NCBI RefSeq assembly: GCF_020520425.1
Contig: NC_079492.1
Span: 142,542,361-142,606,360, forward strand
Direction of reading: 5' to 3'
Origin: Spinacia oleracea
Lineage: Eukaryota > Streptophyta > Magnoliopsida > Caryophyllales > Amaranthaceae
Length of the DNA: 64,000 nt
Below the pieces are notes generated by a model. It saw only the letters and a list, made by a program, of their open reading frames with translations, was not told where the DNA came from and made no database searches. The translations under genes were made by a program, and so were the position numbers. Shown here one piece after another: positions 1 through 11,650 of the stretch (position 1 is its first letter; each line of letters starts with the position of its first letter).

Positions 1-54
1 AGAGAGTTTATAGTCTGAATGGATGGAGTTAATGAAATGAAAGAAATTAATTAC

Positions 55-3000
55 CTTCTCTTTCAGCCGAGCATTCTCTTTGAGCAAGAGCTTCTCCTAC
101 GGGTTACAGAATAGAGGATGCAAAAAATATAAATACCGCGAATTAACATCTAAGATAATTACTAAATCATTAATCATATCCCTAAACCCTTGCAAAATTC
201 TCAAAATAACAGTTGATCTTACCTCTTCATACAACTTGTCAATCTGCACTTTGAACAAGGCATTCTGAGAAAAACAGTAGTGAATTGATTAAAACAAATA
301 CTGTGTACTAGGATCAATAACTTCAGTCCTTTTCAAGCAAAAATTATAAAAAAAGTCGATATTTTGACAATACATGTTGAGAAGAATCCAACAAGATCAC
401 GTGTAAATTTGTTTTATCTTACATATAAATCACCAAAATTAGTTATATAGAATATGTGACTTTGTGAGTAATGTAAACCGTCCAATCATTGGGAGTATTA
501 AAAAACGGAGGAAATATACTGTATATGTATATCCTAAACCGATAAGGGAAAATTCAATGTATATTCTCTAATTAGTTCATTCCCATCTTGAATTACCTGT
601 CTGTACTCGATCAGTTGCTATTTGGTATTACTCCATGTAGGTACAGAGTGAAAAATGAGTAACCTAGAATTTAGAAGATGAGTTATACCTTTTTAGCTCT
701 GATAGTGGAAAGGCTTTTATCCAACTGTTTTTCAAGATCTTGAAGCTCATCAATGGAACACGATTCTAGACTATCTCCAAGTAACCTCCTACAAACACAA
801 ATACTAGTTAAACGACCTCGTCTTCACAAAAGTTATCAATACGGTTAGTTGATATGAAACCTTTTAGAAAGTTCGAGGCTCTTTAGCTTCTTCTCAAGTT
901 CATTAGCATCTTCCTTGAATTGCTGCATGAAAAATGTGGCAGCCGTAAGTGTAGTTAAATGCAAATGTTTTTTTTTTTTTTTTTTTTTGTGCGAATGAGC
1001 CACAAGGGCGGGGATGAGAATCGATCTCAGGATCACCTGGAACCGGGATAGAAGCTCTAACCAACTGAGCTATCCATCACTCTCAGTTAAATGCAAATGT
1101 ATGAATGTATGTTGTGAGTATTATTCAAGGATACAAGACCAATTTCAGGACTCTTATCTAACTTATTCTACTCATAGACTCCGTTTAGTTTGGTGTAAAA
1201 CGATCATTTTACGTTGTTTGGTTTAGCAATGGATGAAAAAAACAATGTTTCATAACTCCATCAAAGGTGAAAAAGAAGGAGAACCACTTTTCGACTTTTC
1301 TTCCTTACCTACCTCTTCCTAGCTACTACCTCCATTTTAAAATGATCTTTACGCTTTTCGTTTTAGTCCGTTTCATAATGCTATTTACGCTTTACTTTAT
1401 TCCATATTTTGATATGAAAATTTACTACTTTACCCTTGTCACTCCAAAATATATACAATTTTTCATTCACTTTCTCTCACTTCTCATTTTTTTCTTACAC
1501 TCACCCACTTTTTTACCCATTTCTCGTACTTTATCCATATTATATTATATTCAACCAACTTTTCTACTTTTATCTTAATATTTGTGCAAATAGTAACTGT
1601 AAATAAATTTATAAAACGGAGGTAGTACTTAATTACTTCTTCTCATGACTCTTTTCTCTTCTCCTGTTTTTCATTTAATTTTCTTTTCAAGAAACGAAGC
1701 AAAAAAAACTAGTTTAAAATTGTGCTTTTACTTGAAAAATATTTTTCAATTCATGCAAATGAAACGTTTTACACCAAACCAAACGGAGCTCTAGTCAGAT
1801 TCTCATCTATTAGCCCTATTTGTGCAAATGGAGTTGGTTTTCTTGTAGACATAATCATCCAAGTTTAACACATGTGATAGAGATAGAAATGTATTCAGAT
1901 TTAATCTCTTATGATACATATTTAATGTATATAAACTTCTAGACACATTGGTGCTCTTAATTCTATTAAGACTCATATTGTCATTCCTATATATTTGATC
2001 AATGGAATACACTTCACCACGTCAAGATAATACTAGCTAGATCATCGTCCACCATGTCAAGGCGACACTCAAATGCTGACTTCTTGAGGCCAATGTTCGA
2101 GAAACATAGGTGTATTACTCCCTCAGTTCCACAATATTAATGTCGCTTTCAATGTTTTAATAAGTAGTACAACCTGACCTAATCCTCTAGCTAGGGCCAT
2201 GAACCAAGAAAGAAAAACTTACCAGCATGTTTCTGTCCGACACTTTGCTCTTCACACCACGCAGCTCCTTCATATGTTTTTGATATCGATCGATTGTCCT
2301 GCTTGTACTGCAACACCTCAAAACCACAATTGTTAGATTCATCTCAATGTATTCAATTAAATTACCTACTAGGCTACTAGTATTTCTTAAATAATTTAAC
2401 TTTATTAATACAAATATTCATTGTAAAACTTATACATTGGCAAACGTGATAAATGAAACTGATAACAAACAGATGAATTATATGGAGTTGGACGATGATA
2501 AAGGTCGCAAGTTGCGACAACATTAGTTGTCGCAATCTTACGTGTCGCAATTTAATTGGTACATATAGGCACCACGTAGGATACACGTCGTTATAATATT
2601 TTTACTATCAATGCAATATTTCTACTATGAAAATATATAAATAAGGTAGCCGATATGAATAAGGAAATAAACAAATTAGAATCTTAAGATTTTCCTACCT
2701 TTTTTTATAACATGTATAATAAATAATATAAGTTAAATATTTTAATTTCCAATTTAAATCATGACACATAAGCATGTCATGTTATTATTGTGATACGACT
2801 TAAAGGTTGCATGTTGCAACCTTTATCATTTTCGTATGGAGTTTATCATGATGTTACTCCGTACGTGTTACATTTTTCTCCAAAAAAATCCAATACTGGA
2901 TGGATTTAGTTTATTAGCGGATTAGAAAGGGAAGGAACATAGTTACATAGATCTCTCCAATATCTTTCCATTCCACTACAAGAAATTGTACTATTAACGA

Positions 3001-6000
3001 CTGGAAATCCCGTCACTTAAAGCCAGTAATCATTGATTAACAAATAGATTTTCTGTCAAAGGGGACCGTCATTAATGAAAAATCTCGTTGTTAAAGACAT
3101 TTGCTGCAGTTGTTCTCGTCTTTGTTTAGTTTTTAGCCCTGTCGCAAAAGGCTTTTATGGATTTTTGACCCGTCGTTATTAGGTTGTCATTAAAGATTCA
3201 AATTCTTCCATTTCTTCACAAACTCCTTACTCTTTAAGTAAACACACAAGTTTGCGTGAAGCTAGCTCAAATCCAAGGCATACCTCGGGCTAGCCCGAGC
3301 TCAAACACACTTGAAGTTAGAGCATGTGTATAGCATTTTTAAGTGGTGGAAATGGAATCACTTTACTATTTTCATTACCTAATGTTTGGTACGAGATGTG
3401 TGGTAACACATTCCTTTTCTTAAGAGTAACCGCTACCATCATTTGTTACCTTTCTCAATCCTATGGTAACAAAATCGTTACCCTCCTCAACCCCTATTTG
3501 GCACAAGTGATTCATTTCTCAAATTATATCAAACAACTTATAATGGTACTCCGTAATAGTTAACATCACCTTTGCCCCTTCTTATTCATTTCATTTCCAT
3601 TTCTTTCCTAAATTTATATCAAACATGCCCTTACAGCCTTACACACGTATGTAATCCAAGTTGAATTAACCTAAAGCATCGGATTAAAACAACAAAATAT
3701 TAATTAAATACCCAAAAAACTCTCTAAGATAGCAACACCTCAATCACCAAAACTCCCACAAGACAGATCTTGGCACGGCCAAAGTTGGCTTATTGCCTTC
3801 TTATACTCGAAAAAAGTGATAGATCTGCAAGCTTGACTTACATGTCCATTACCTGATGCAACAAACTCGAGTTTTTCAATATCATTATTCGATTTCAGCT
3901 TAACTCACTTATGAGATTTGATATGGTTTCCCCGCAAATTTTTGGCTATACCCGGGTACAGCCAAAGCTGGCTATACCCGGGTACAGCCAAAGCTGGCTG
4001 TACCCCCATCCAAAACGATGTCGTTTTGTGTTGTTTAAAATGAACATTAATATACTGGTACAAAAATGAACATTTAATATTTCGAAAATGAACATTTATT
4101 TATTTATTTGGAATGAACATTTACTATTTTGGAAATGAACATTTATTTATTTATTGGGAAATAAACAATATAGGCGCTTGTAAAAACATAAAAGACCAAT
4201 GAAGTGAACAATTTCATTATGAACATTAACCATATATTTATTATGAACAAACCAATAAACAAGAAAGAACAAATAATTCAACAAAAAGAACAAACAATAT
4301 AAAAAAGAACATAAAATTCCAGAAAAAAGAACAGCCAATACTAAAATTATGAACAATTTTATGATGAATTTTAAAGCCAACATGAAAGAACAAACAATAC
4401 AACAAGAAAGAAAAAATACTGGTACAAAAATGAACATTTACTATTTCGGAAATGAACATTTATTTATTTATTTGGAATGAACATTTACTATTTTGGAAAT
4501 GAACATTTATTTATTTATTTGGAAATAAACTACAAAAATGAACATTTACTATTTCGGAAATGAACATTTACTATTTCGGAATTGAACATTTATTTATTTA
4601 TATGGAATGAACATTTACTATTTTGAAAATGAACATTTATTTATTTATTTGGAAATAAACTACAAAAATGAACATTTACTATTTCGGAAATGAACATTTA
4701 CTATTTCGGAATTGAACATTTATTTATTTATTTGGAATGAACATTTACTATTTTGAAAATGAACATTTATTTATTTATTTGGAAATAAACAATATAGGCG
4801 CTTGTAAAAACATAAAAGACCAATGAAGTGAAAAATTTCATTATGAACATTAACCATATATTTATTGTGAACAAACAAATAAACAAGAAAGAACAAATAA
4901 TTCAACAAAAAAGAACAAACAATATAAAAAAGAACATAAAGTTCCAGAAAAAAGAACAAACAATACAACAATTATGAACAATTTTATGATGAATTTTAAA
5001 GCCAACATGAAAGAACAAACAATACAACAATAAGTTTGATGAATGAATTTAAAAAACAACAAGAAAGAACAAACAGTACAACAAGAAAGAACAAACAATA
5101 CAAGAAGAAAGAGTAAAAGATTAATGAATAGTTTAATTATGAACATTAACGTACCATATGATTATTATAAACAAACAAATAAACAAGAAAGAACAAACAA
5201 TATAAAAAAGAACATAAAATTCAAAGAACAAACAATACAAAAAGAAAGAATAAAAGATTAATGAAGAGTTTAATTATGAACATTAACCATATGATTATTA
5301 TAAACAAACAAATAAACAAGAAAGAACAAACAATATAAAAAAGAACATAAAATTCCAGAAGAAAGAACAAAATATACAACAATTATGAAAATTTGATGAT
5401 GAATTTAAAAAACAACATGAAAGAACAAACAGTACAACAAGAAAGAACAAACAGTACAATAAGAATGAACAAACAGTACAATAAAAAAGAACAAACAGTC
5501 GACAAGAATGAACAAACAATATGAGCGTGTCGTTTTTGGGGGGTACAGCCAGAGCTGGCTGTACCCGGGTACAGCAGTTAGCGATTGTGGTTTCCCTAAG
5601 TCACTGTTTTGTTACTTACAAGACCAAAACACATGTTTAATGCTTAGATCTTCAAGAAAGAAAGAATTGTTTTATACGTTTATGTTATCAAGTACGGTGT
5701 ACAAATTACGTAGTAAAATATACGGAGATACTCCCTCCGTCCCTTAATACTCGCACCGCTTTCTTTTTCGGGCCGTCCCTTAATACTTGCACCGCTTCTA
5801 TAAATGGAAATTTATACCAATATTATATTATTTCTCACACTTACTTACTAATCCCACATACACCCCTATTCCCTACAAAAAATCATTTAAAAATTCACAC
5901 CTCCACTCACCACTCCCCACCTCTTACACATTTTCCACTAACTATATTAAAAAATACCCCACTATCAACTAACACCCATTAAATTAATAAGTCAATTCAA

Positions 6001-7941
6001 ATGTCTTAAACTCCGCACCGGTCAAACCGGTGCGAGTATTAAGGGACGGAGGGAGTAACAAAACTAGTTAGTGCCCCGGGCGATGTCCCGGATAGTAGAA
6101 AAATGGATTAATTATATTATTATATAACTCGTTTTGAGTCTAATTTAATTTGTTACATTACAATATATCTTGCTTTGAGTATGCTTTAATAAATTTTAAC
6201 ATGTAATTAAAGATTACTGACTCGTAAAAGTAATGACTAATTAGTGATGTGGTCAGCACTATTCACATCATTTTTCTCATTATATCGACTTAATATAATT
6301 GTGCACGTACAAGAAACAACAAAATGAATTGTGGCGTAGTGGTTAAAGTATGTGACTAACCAATGAGAGTTCACAGGTTTGAAACCTATAACTAACATTT
6401 TTTCATGATCAAAAAAATTATATGAGATGCATGACGAGATGACATTCTTTGCCTTGGAGTTTTAATAATAATATAGATATGTACTTCTTAAACATTAGAC
6501 AGTTGGAATAAAACATTAGACATTTAGCACAAAATTACTAAGTTTAAGTACTTTAACAAAGAAGTACTTAAACTTATACATTTAGCATTTAAGTTTAGAC
6601 ACGTACGTCTTAAACATTAGACATTTAGCATATGCATAAACATACATTTGTTCCATACACGTATGTGTGTTATAATCAGATTGTTAGTCCATATATAGAT
6701 ACTTGTACCTTCGAGTATGTAACTATATGTAAAGAGAGTTAAAGTAAAGCTCGACAACCACCTAATGCATATGTCACATGAAATCTCATTTTTACTACTA
6801 TCAATTTTGGTATTCAAAAGCAAAAATGAACCACAAAGAGGGTGTTAAAGTTCATCTCCATATGATATAAACCACTTTAAAATAGAGAGTAAGGAAGTTT
6901 TCCATTTTAATTAGTGTAAAAGTTGCTCAATATGGATTTACACATCCCAAAATAGAAAGTACGAAAGATGACTTAGCTTAGGAATACACAATACATTCTT
7001 ATAGGCACTTTTTTCAGAAATAGAAACTAGATTTAATAGGACTAATGCAAAGTTATTGAAAATGAAGAGTTTTATCCCACTTAATTCAAACATGGAATAT
7101 ACATAAACCAATTCAAGTACATTGCCTAAAATGAAATTAAATATAAAAATGAATAACAAATATATTTCCAAAAGCTTTAAACTTTAAAGTCATAAATATA
7201 TATACTGATCTGACACATATGTTATGCAATAAAATGAAATCAAATATATCCAAAATAAGAAAAATCAAATTAAATAAAGACGACATAAATAGGTAGACTA
7301 GTAGTACTATCTGATGTTAAATGTCCCACTTATTTCATTACTAACTGTGGTAATAATACTGTATCTACATTTTATTTGGACCACCTTCCCAACATTACCA
7401 AAGATTCTTAATTTATTTATTTTTTTGAATAATTAATTATTCCCTAGTTCTTTGTGAAAATTAAGATGAAAACAATTCATGAACTTGAAGATTAATGCAA
7501 TCCCCAATAAATAATTTATGATTTTTTAAAAATTTTATTTTGTGGTTATTTCAGTATTTTTGTTATTCTGAAAATGTTGCAATTAGTTTGAGATGGAATA
7601 AAAATTATTGTGAATTTGAGTTAGCGCGGATTTGAGATCTCAGTATTATATGCGGTAAATAATGAAAATAATTTAAAAAAATACTAATTATATATTGCTC
7701 AAAAAATGTTGCGATTAATTTGGGGCGAAAACAAATATGAATTTGATGAAAATGCTCACCTTGAGCTAGCAAACTCATAGAGTTTACCAGTGGGAGAGAA
7801 AATAATAAGTGCAACTTCAGCATCACAAAGAACAGAAAGCTCAAAAGCTTTTTTCAGCAACCCATTTCTCCTCTTTGAGAAAGTCACTTGTCTGCTTGAA
7901 TCATTCTCAATCCTCTTCATTTGTGTTTTCCCTCTCACCAT
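55..7941 (-). CDS. SOC1-like: MIKC-type MADS-box transcription factor, SOC1/TM3 clade (3' end cut by window edge)
   Basis: Exons on the minus strand: 7941-7760, 2307-2223, 922-861, 788-689, 264-223, 96-55 (182, 85, 62, 100, 42, 42 nt). All junctions are GT-AG and in phase, giving 171 codons; the last exon lies left of base 1. Residues 1-60 are the DNA-binding MADS domain, starting [13 protein letters not shown] and containing [20 protein letters not shown]. Residues 61-89 are the I region ([12 protein letters not shown]). Residues 90-171 are the coiled-coil K domain, with [19 protein letters not shown]. The 62/100/42/42 exon pattern is typical of SOC1-like genes. In-frame sequence continues upstream of 7941 but has no ATG, so ATG 7941 is the start. 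The family consists of nuclear CArG-box binders integrating flowering signals. The K domain is fairly divergent, so an AGL42/AGL71-type member is possible. Intron 1 (5.45 kb) is full of transposons. Confidence 0.93.
344..515. mobile_element. Truncated Stowaway-like MITE remnant
   Basis: Lies in MADS intron 4. It ends in GAGTATTAAAAAACGGAGG and shares its interior with the complete copy at 32181-32439 (the stretch resembling AATCCAACAAGATC...TGTTTTATCTTAC...AAATCACCA). The left terminal repeat is missing. Confidence 0.5.
968..1084 (-). mobile_element. Short tRNA-derived SINE with 15-bp target duplication
   Basis: On the minus strand it has a tRNA-like head (GGATAGCTCAGTTGGTTAGA as A box, GAGATCGATTCTCATCC as B box) and a poly(A) tail, seen as T run 968-988. 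It is flanked by identical AGTTAAATGCAAATG at 953-967 and 1085-1099. It lies in intron 2 of the MADS gene, in sense with it. The acceptor stem does not pair, so it is not a functional tRNA gene. Confidence 0.85.
1179..1788. mobile_element. Inverted-repeat MITE (GTTTGG type) interrupted by a second MITE
   Basis: Terminal inverted repeats begin CTCCGTTTAGTTTGGTGTAA at the left; the right end is complementary (ACACCAAACCAAACGGAG) with one or two mismatches. The interior is interrupted by the Stowaway-like element 1326-1625. No clear target duplication was found. It lies in MADS intron 2. Related sequence recurs near 36640-36980. Confidence 0.7.
1326..1625. mobile_element. Stowaway-like MITE nested in another MITE
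   Basis: Ends CTACCTCCATTTTAAAATGA and (complement) CTACCTCCGTTTTATAAAT, flanked by TA dinucleotides. Similar to 38035-38333 and 52204-52426. Confidence 0.75.
2974..3210. mobile_element. CACTA transposon end (fragment)
   Basis: Starts with CACTACAAGAAAT, the conserved terminus of CACTA (En/Spm) transposons, followed by subterminal repeats of the CCGTC/GACGG kind. The opposite terminus was not found, so it is an end fragment or truncated copy in MADS intron 1; its right limit is approximate. Confidence 0.55.
3954..5575. mobile_element. 1.6-kb inverted-repeat element with A-rich tandem interior
   Basis: The left end holds about 2.5 copies of a 26-bp unit around the palindrome TACCCGGGTA, then GGCTGTACCC and CAAAACGA. 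The right end is the inverse (TCGTTTTTGGGGGGTACAGC, then GGCTGTACCCGGGTACAGC). The interior is AT-rich, with many GAACATTTATTTATTTATTT units and a block of about 630 bp present twice, near 4157 and 4784. No transposase and no clear target duplication. A non-autonomous MULE or foldback element is the likeliest class. It lies in MADS intron 1. Confidence 0.65.
5731..6055. mobile_element. Stowaway-like MITE
   Basis: 325 bp with inverted termini CTCCCTCCGTCCCTTAATAC and the complement at the right, flanked by TA on both sides. It lies in MADS intron 1. The internal motif GGGCCGTCCCTTAATAC repeats the terminus. Confidence 0.85.
6064..6477 (-). mobile_element. Non-autonomous Helitron
   Basis: On the minus strand it starts TCTATATTATTATTAAAAC and ends with the hairpin CCGGGACATCGCCCGG followed shortly by CTAG. 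It sits between host A and T, the Helitron insertion rule. No Rep/helicase. It carries a tRNA-like segment at 6330-6395 in the opposite orientation (A box TGGCGTAGTGG, B box GGTTTGAAACC). It lies in MADS intron 1. Confidence 0.75.
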
Positions 7942-8173
7942 CTTCAATCAATCAATTCGTCTCGTCTGGGAAATATTAATTAATCAATCCAGAGCTTTCG
8001 ATTCGGTACAGGTTACCCAGAAATTGAAGATATAGAGATCGATAATAAAAACCCTAGAAATGGAAAAAGAAGAAAGAAAACCCCAAAATTTTTATTTTAA
8101 ATTTTGGTGGGATTGTGGGGGAGAATAATGAAGAAACAAAGACACTACTGTTCCCTGTTTCCTTCTACTACCA

Positions 8174-8181
8174 CTTTTATA
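8174..8181 (-). promoter_or_regulatory. TATA box of the MADS-box gene
   Basis: TATAAAAG on the minus strand lies 233 bp upstream of the MADS-box ATG, predicting a transcription start near 8145 and a leader of about 200 nt. The leader contains no upstream ATG. No canonical CArG box (CC, six A/T, GG) was seen between the ATG and about base 9000. Confidence 0.55.
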
Positions 8182-8518
8182 ATTTGTTTGCAGTTTCTCT
8201 CTCCTCAAAAATTAAAAGAAAGAAGAAAAGACCTTGAGGGAGGACCCAGAAGGCCAGAACCTAATCTCTTTCTTTTTATGGAAACCTGAGGGGGAAATAG
8301 CCTAACCCGAAAAAGCAATTTTTTTATTATTATTATTAAAATTTATTTTAATTATGGAAAAGGATAAAAAGAGAATATTGTGTATATTGTGCAATTAGGA
8401 GAGTCCTGATTGGTTGAATATTTTATTTTGTGGAGAATAGAAAAATACTTGTACTCCGTAATTGGGAAGTTCGATGAATTATCAAGCTGGTGCGATTCCA
8501 ACAGTGGGGTGACAACTG

Positions 8519-8526
8519 ACACGTGT
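8519..8526. promoter_or_regulatory. Palindromic G-box/ABRE core in the MADS-box promoter
   Basis: ACACGTGT, a palindromic ACGT-core element of the kind bound by bZIP and bHLH factors, lies about 340 bp upstream of the TATA box. It is a motif match only. Confidence 0.35.
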
Positions 8527-9019
8527 ATGGTTACACTTGTTACCTGTTTATGAATTTTGAGATTTTTTGTTTTTTTCACATGGTCCAAACATGGTGGTGC
8601 TAGACCAATAGGAGTAATCAATTTCTTTTTTTGAAAAAGAAAAAGAAATGGATTCCTAATAGGGACTACTCCCTAGACTACTAGTTGAAGAATGGTGTAC
8701 CATATCCATGGATCCTCTGAAAATCCATAAATCATTTTTGTATTTGGGTTTTTCTTTTTGTTTGATGCTTCTTTTACAAAGGGGAATTCGTCAAATATTC
8801 GGTGTTATTTAGTACCTATTTGTTAAATTTTTAGAGAAGTCAAGAAAAAAATTGTGTTTCGGGATAACCAATGCAAAGAGTCGTATTTATTTTTGAATAA
8901 TAATATGTAGAGTGTGTTTTACTCGACATTCTCATTTGCTCATGAAATTAGGAGTTACAAATTTATAGAACTAAGCCATGTTATTGTTAAACAAGGAAGA
9001 AACATAGTTTGAGTATAAA

Positions 9020-9292
9020 CTAGTGTGTAGTCCGGGCGTTGCTCCGGGTTTTACTTTTAGTCGGGTTTACGTTTTCTAAAAATGTGCCCAATTTTAAAAG
9101 ATTGTATTTTACATTTATATGTGAAAATATGACAAACATTGTAGCTAGTTAAGATGTTAGTAAGTGAAACTTTTAATCCATGAGGTTTGATGTTCGATCC
9201 TTGCTACATAAGTGGTGACATGGCGTAATACGGAGGGAGTCTACGTGACTCATATACGTTTTCACAAACGCCTTTTAATATATTAGTATAGA
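9020..9292 (-). mobile_element. Non-autonomous Helitron, 273 bp
   Basis: The minus strand starts TCTATACTAATATATTAAAA after a host A and ends with the hairpin CCCGGAGCAACGCCCGG plus CTAG before a host T. It contains an antisense tRNA-like segment (A box around 9143, B box TGTTCGATCC near 9190). Confidence 0.75.
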
Positions 9293-10033
9293 TTGTGTAT
9301 CCTTAATAACCAAATGTGGGTCGAAGAGTTGAGGCTTGTCGTAGATAAAGTTTTTCAATATAATCTAGTTCGAACACGGGTTCTCTCTACCAAGTTCAGC
9401 CTCAATCACCACTGAACCAACAAGCAATTGGTACCAATAGATACTTTATGATATGATATATATGTCTTTTTTTAACGATATGTTACAATTCAAAATAATC
9501 GGCATTTTTTAGAGAAATCAATGGTAACATTTAACATGGGAATAGAAGTTATTTATTTTTTGAGTTAACAAGATAAATCTTAGCCAAACTAAGATCAAAA
9601 GAGGATAACTATTTAAAAGAACTTAAATAGTGTGTGCCCAAGAAAAAAAAAAAAAGGAACCACATACGGAGTAATAGGATATGTTAGCATTATTCGTTTC
9701 ACCTTGAATAAACAAGTTCCACTTCAAGTTAAACTTAAATAAAGTTAATATGTAGTACTTATTATCAAAACAAAACAAAACAAAAAAATTGTTCATACTT
9801 TGTAGGCTATATTAGTCTCCGTTTAAAAAAATTAAGATTACATTAAGTCTAATGGAGTAATGGTTGTTCCCTAGAAATGTTTAAATGGCCTGTTGCTAGA
9901 TGTCTAGATTATACGGAGTACTTAGAACATAAAACAAGTTTGAATCATTTATACGGACTAAGGAGTATTAGGTCTTTTATCGCTTGATTTCTACTTGTCT
10001 GAACTTAATTACTTAAACCTACCTAAACTTTTA

Positions 10034-10393
10034 CTCCCTCCGAACCTAAATGTTATTCCCGTTTGTAATTTTACGCGGTTATTAAGGTAAAAGAAATATT
10101 GTAAGATTAACTATTATTAATGTAGTTTTATGGGGAATTGTAGCTTTTTTATTCCATTTTCACAAGAAAACAAAATAGTTGAACCAATAGAATTTAAGGA
10201 ATAAAAATGTCAACTCATTAATCCATCCAAACTTAAACCAACCAATGAGACTACAAGGTTTTTTATTAATAAACCAATAGAATTACAAAGTTAAAATTAC
10301 AAGGAAGAGATTAAAAAGGAAATAAAAGAAATGGGAAGATTATTTTGGGACACTAAAAAAGGAAACGGGAATAACATTTAGATTCAGAGGGAG
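10034..10393. mobile_element. Stowaway-like MITE
   Basis: 360 bp; termini CTCCCTCCGAACCTAAATGT and inverse CTCCCTCTGAATCTAAATGT, flanked by TA. Confidence 0.8.
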
Positions 10394-10639
10394 TAATAAT
10401 TAACCATAATTTATTTTAGTTGTAAATTGACCTTCTGTGACGTTTATCTTTCATATTCTTATCTTATCGAACCTATTTGAAGTTAACTCAACTTATTGAA
10501 CTGATTTTTTTATGAAATTAGTGAAAACTAAATAAGGGAAACAAAAAATAGTGTAGGCTCAGATAGGACTAGTAGCAGTGTAGCACTATTCAATTAAAAC
10601 AAAATCATAAATTCAATACAACCCCTGACTAATATAATA

Positions 10640-10976
10640 TCCCTCCGTCCTTTTTTATTCTTTACGTATTCAATTTAGGCGTTCCTTTTATTCTATACGT
10701 TTGAAATATTTATTTATACTGTAATATAAAATTCTCAAATGTTCTGTCAAACATTGTGCAAATAATTATTTTAGTCAATTAAATTCATTCGGACATTAAG
10801 TTTCTCACACTTTTCTAATGGTATGTTTTGGATAAAAGTGAAAACAATGTTAAAAACGAAATATGCTCGCGTTGCCTAAATAAATAAAAAAGAAGGAATC
10901 TTATCCACTTCATTGAGTTGTTAAATCGCGTGTATAATACCAAATGTAAACATTAAAAAGCGACAGACATAGGGAG
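10640..10976. mobile_element. Stowaway-like MITE
   Basis: Left TCCCTCCGTCCTTTTTTA, right inverse CTCCCTATGTCTGTCGCTTT, TA flanks. The termini have diverged. A weaker relative lies at about 33830-34195. Confidence 0.6.
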
Positions 10977-11149
10977 TAATTATTAATCCAATTTTTTTTT
11001 ATTTCATTTTTATAAATGATATAATTGAAATATTTTTGAAAAATCGATTTTGTATTGGATCTGATTGAGTGAGCTCATATATAAAAATATCGAATTAAAG
11101 ATAATCAATAAATAAAAGGAAAGGAAAAAAATGTTTTTTTTTAACTCCG

Positions 11150-11650
11150 TACCACCTTAAAAAATCAATTTTTTTTTACAACCTACAAGCTAAACTTGTA
11201 TTTTATTACCTAAAAAAAATTAAAACTTGTTTTATACCACCTAAAAATTAAAAACTAGATGAAACCATTATGTATGGGGGGTGGGGGGGGTGGGGGGGGG
11301 GGGGGGGGGGGGCACAATAACAATAATATTTCTGAAATTTTCTTTTCTTCCACAATTTCATTCCTTCTCTTCCGTGAATTCACATGATTTTTCCTCCGAT
11401 TAATTCACAAAATTGACAAAATTCAATGACAATAAGAGAGGATGGTGCAGGATTTTTAAAATATCCCAAGGAGGTGTAAAATTTGGAGAGAAATTGAATT
11501 AGTGCCCCCCACATAACGGTTTTATCTATTTTTTATTTTTTATGTGGTAAAAAGTAATTTTTAATTTTTTTATTTAGGTGGTAAAATACAAATTTTAGTT
11601 TTTTGGGCAGTAAAAAATAATTTCTTGATTTTTGTAAGTGGTAAAAAATG
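11150..11650. repeat. Foldback-like inverted repeat with a central poly(G) tract
   Basis: The left arm (ACCACCTTAAAAAATCAAT, TTACCTAAAAAAAATTAAAA, CCACCTAAAAATTAAAAAC) recurs inverted on the right as GTGGTAAAAAGTAATTTTT and similar motifs. The centre holds a G-rich run at 11278-11312. Boundaries are approximate. Confidence 0.5.

Noticed and set aside
990..1084. Genuine tRNA gene on the minus strand
   Set aside because: D- and T-arm boxes are present but the acceptor stem does not pair; the poly(A) tail and 15-bp target duplication make it a SINE.
4147..5519. Several minus-strand ORFs of 66-96 codons encoding Phe/Leu/Cys-rich hydrophobic peptides
   Set aside because: They are translations of the tandem AAGAACAAACAATACAAC-type repeats; overlapping frames repeat the same peptide words and there is no start context or domain.
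4015..5520. Regularly repeated units resembling an array (CRISPR-like at first glance)
   Set aside because: Units are directly tandem and unequal in length without unique spacers, and lie inside a plant gene intron within a transposon.
7942..7947. MADS-box start two codons upstream of 7941
   Set aside because: The upstream codon is TTG; the family-typical MVRGK start is the ATG at 7941.
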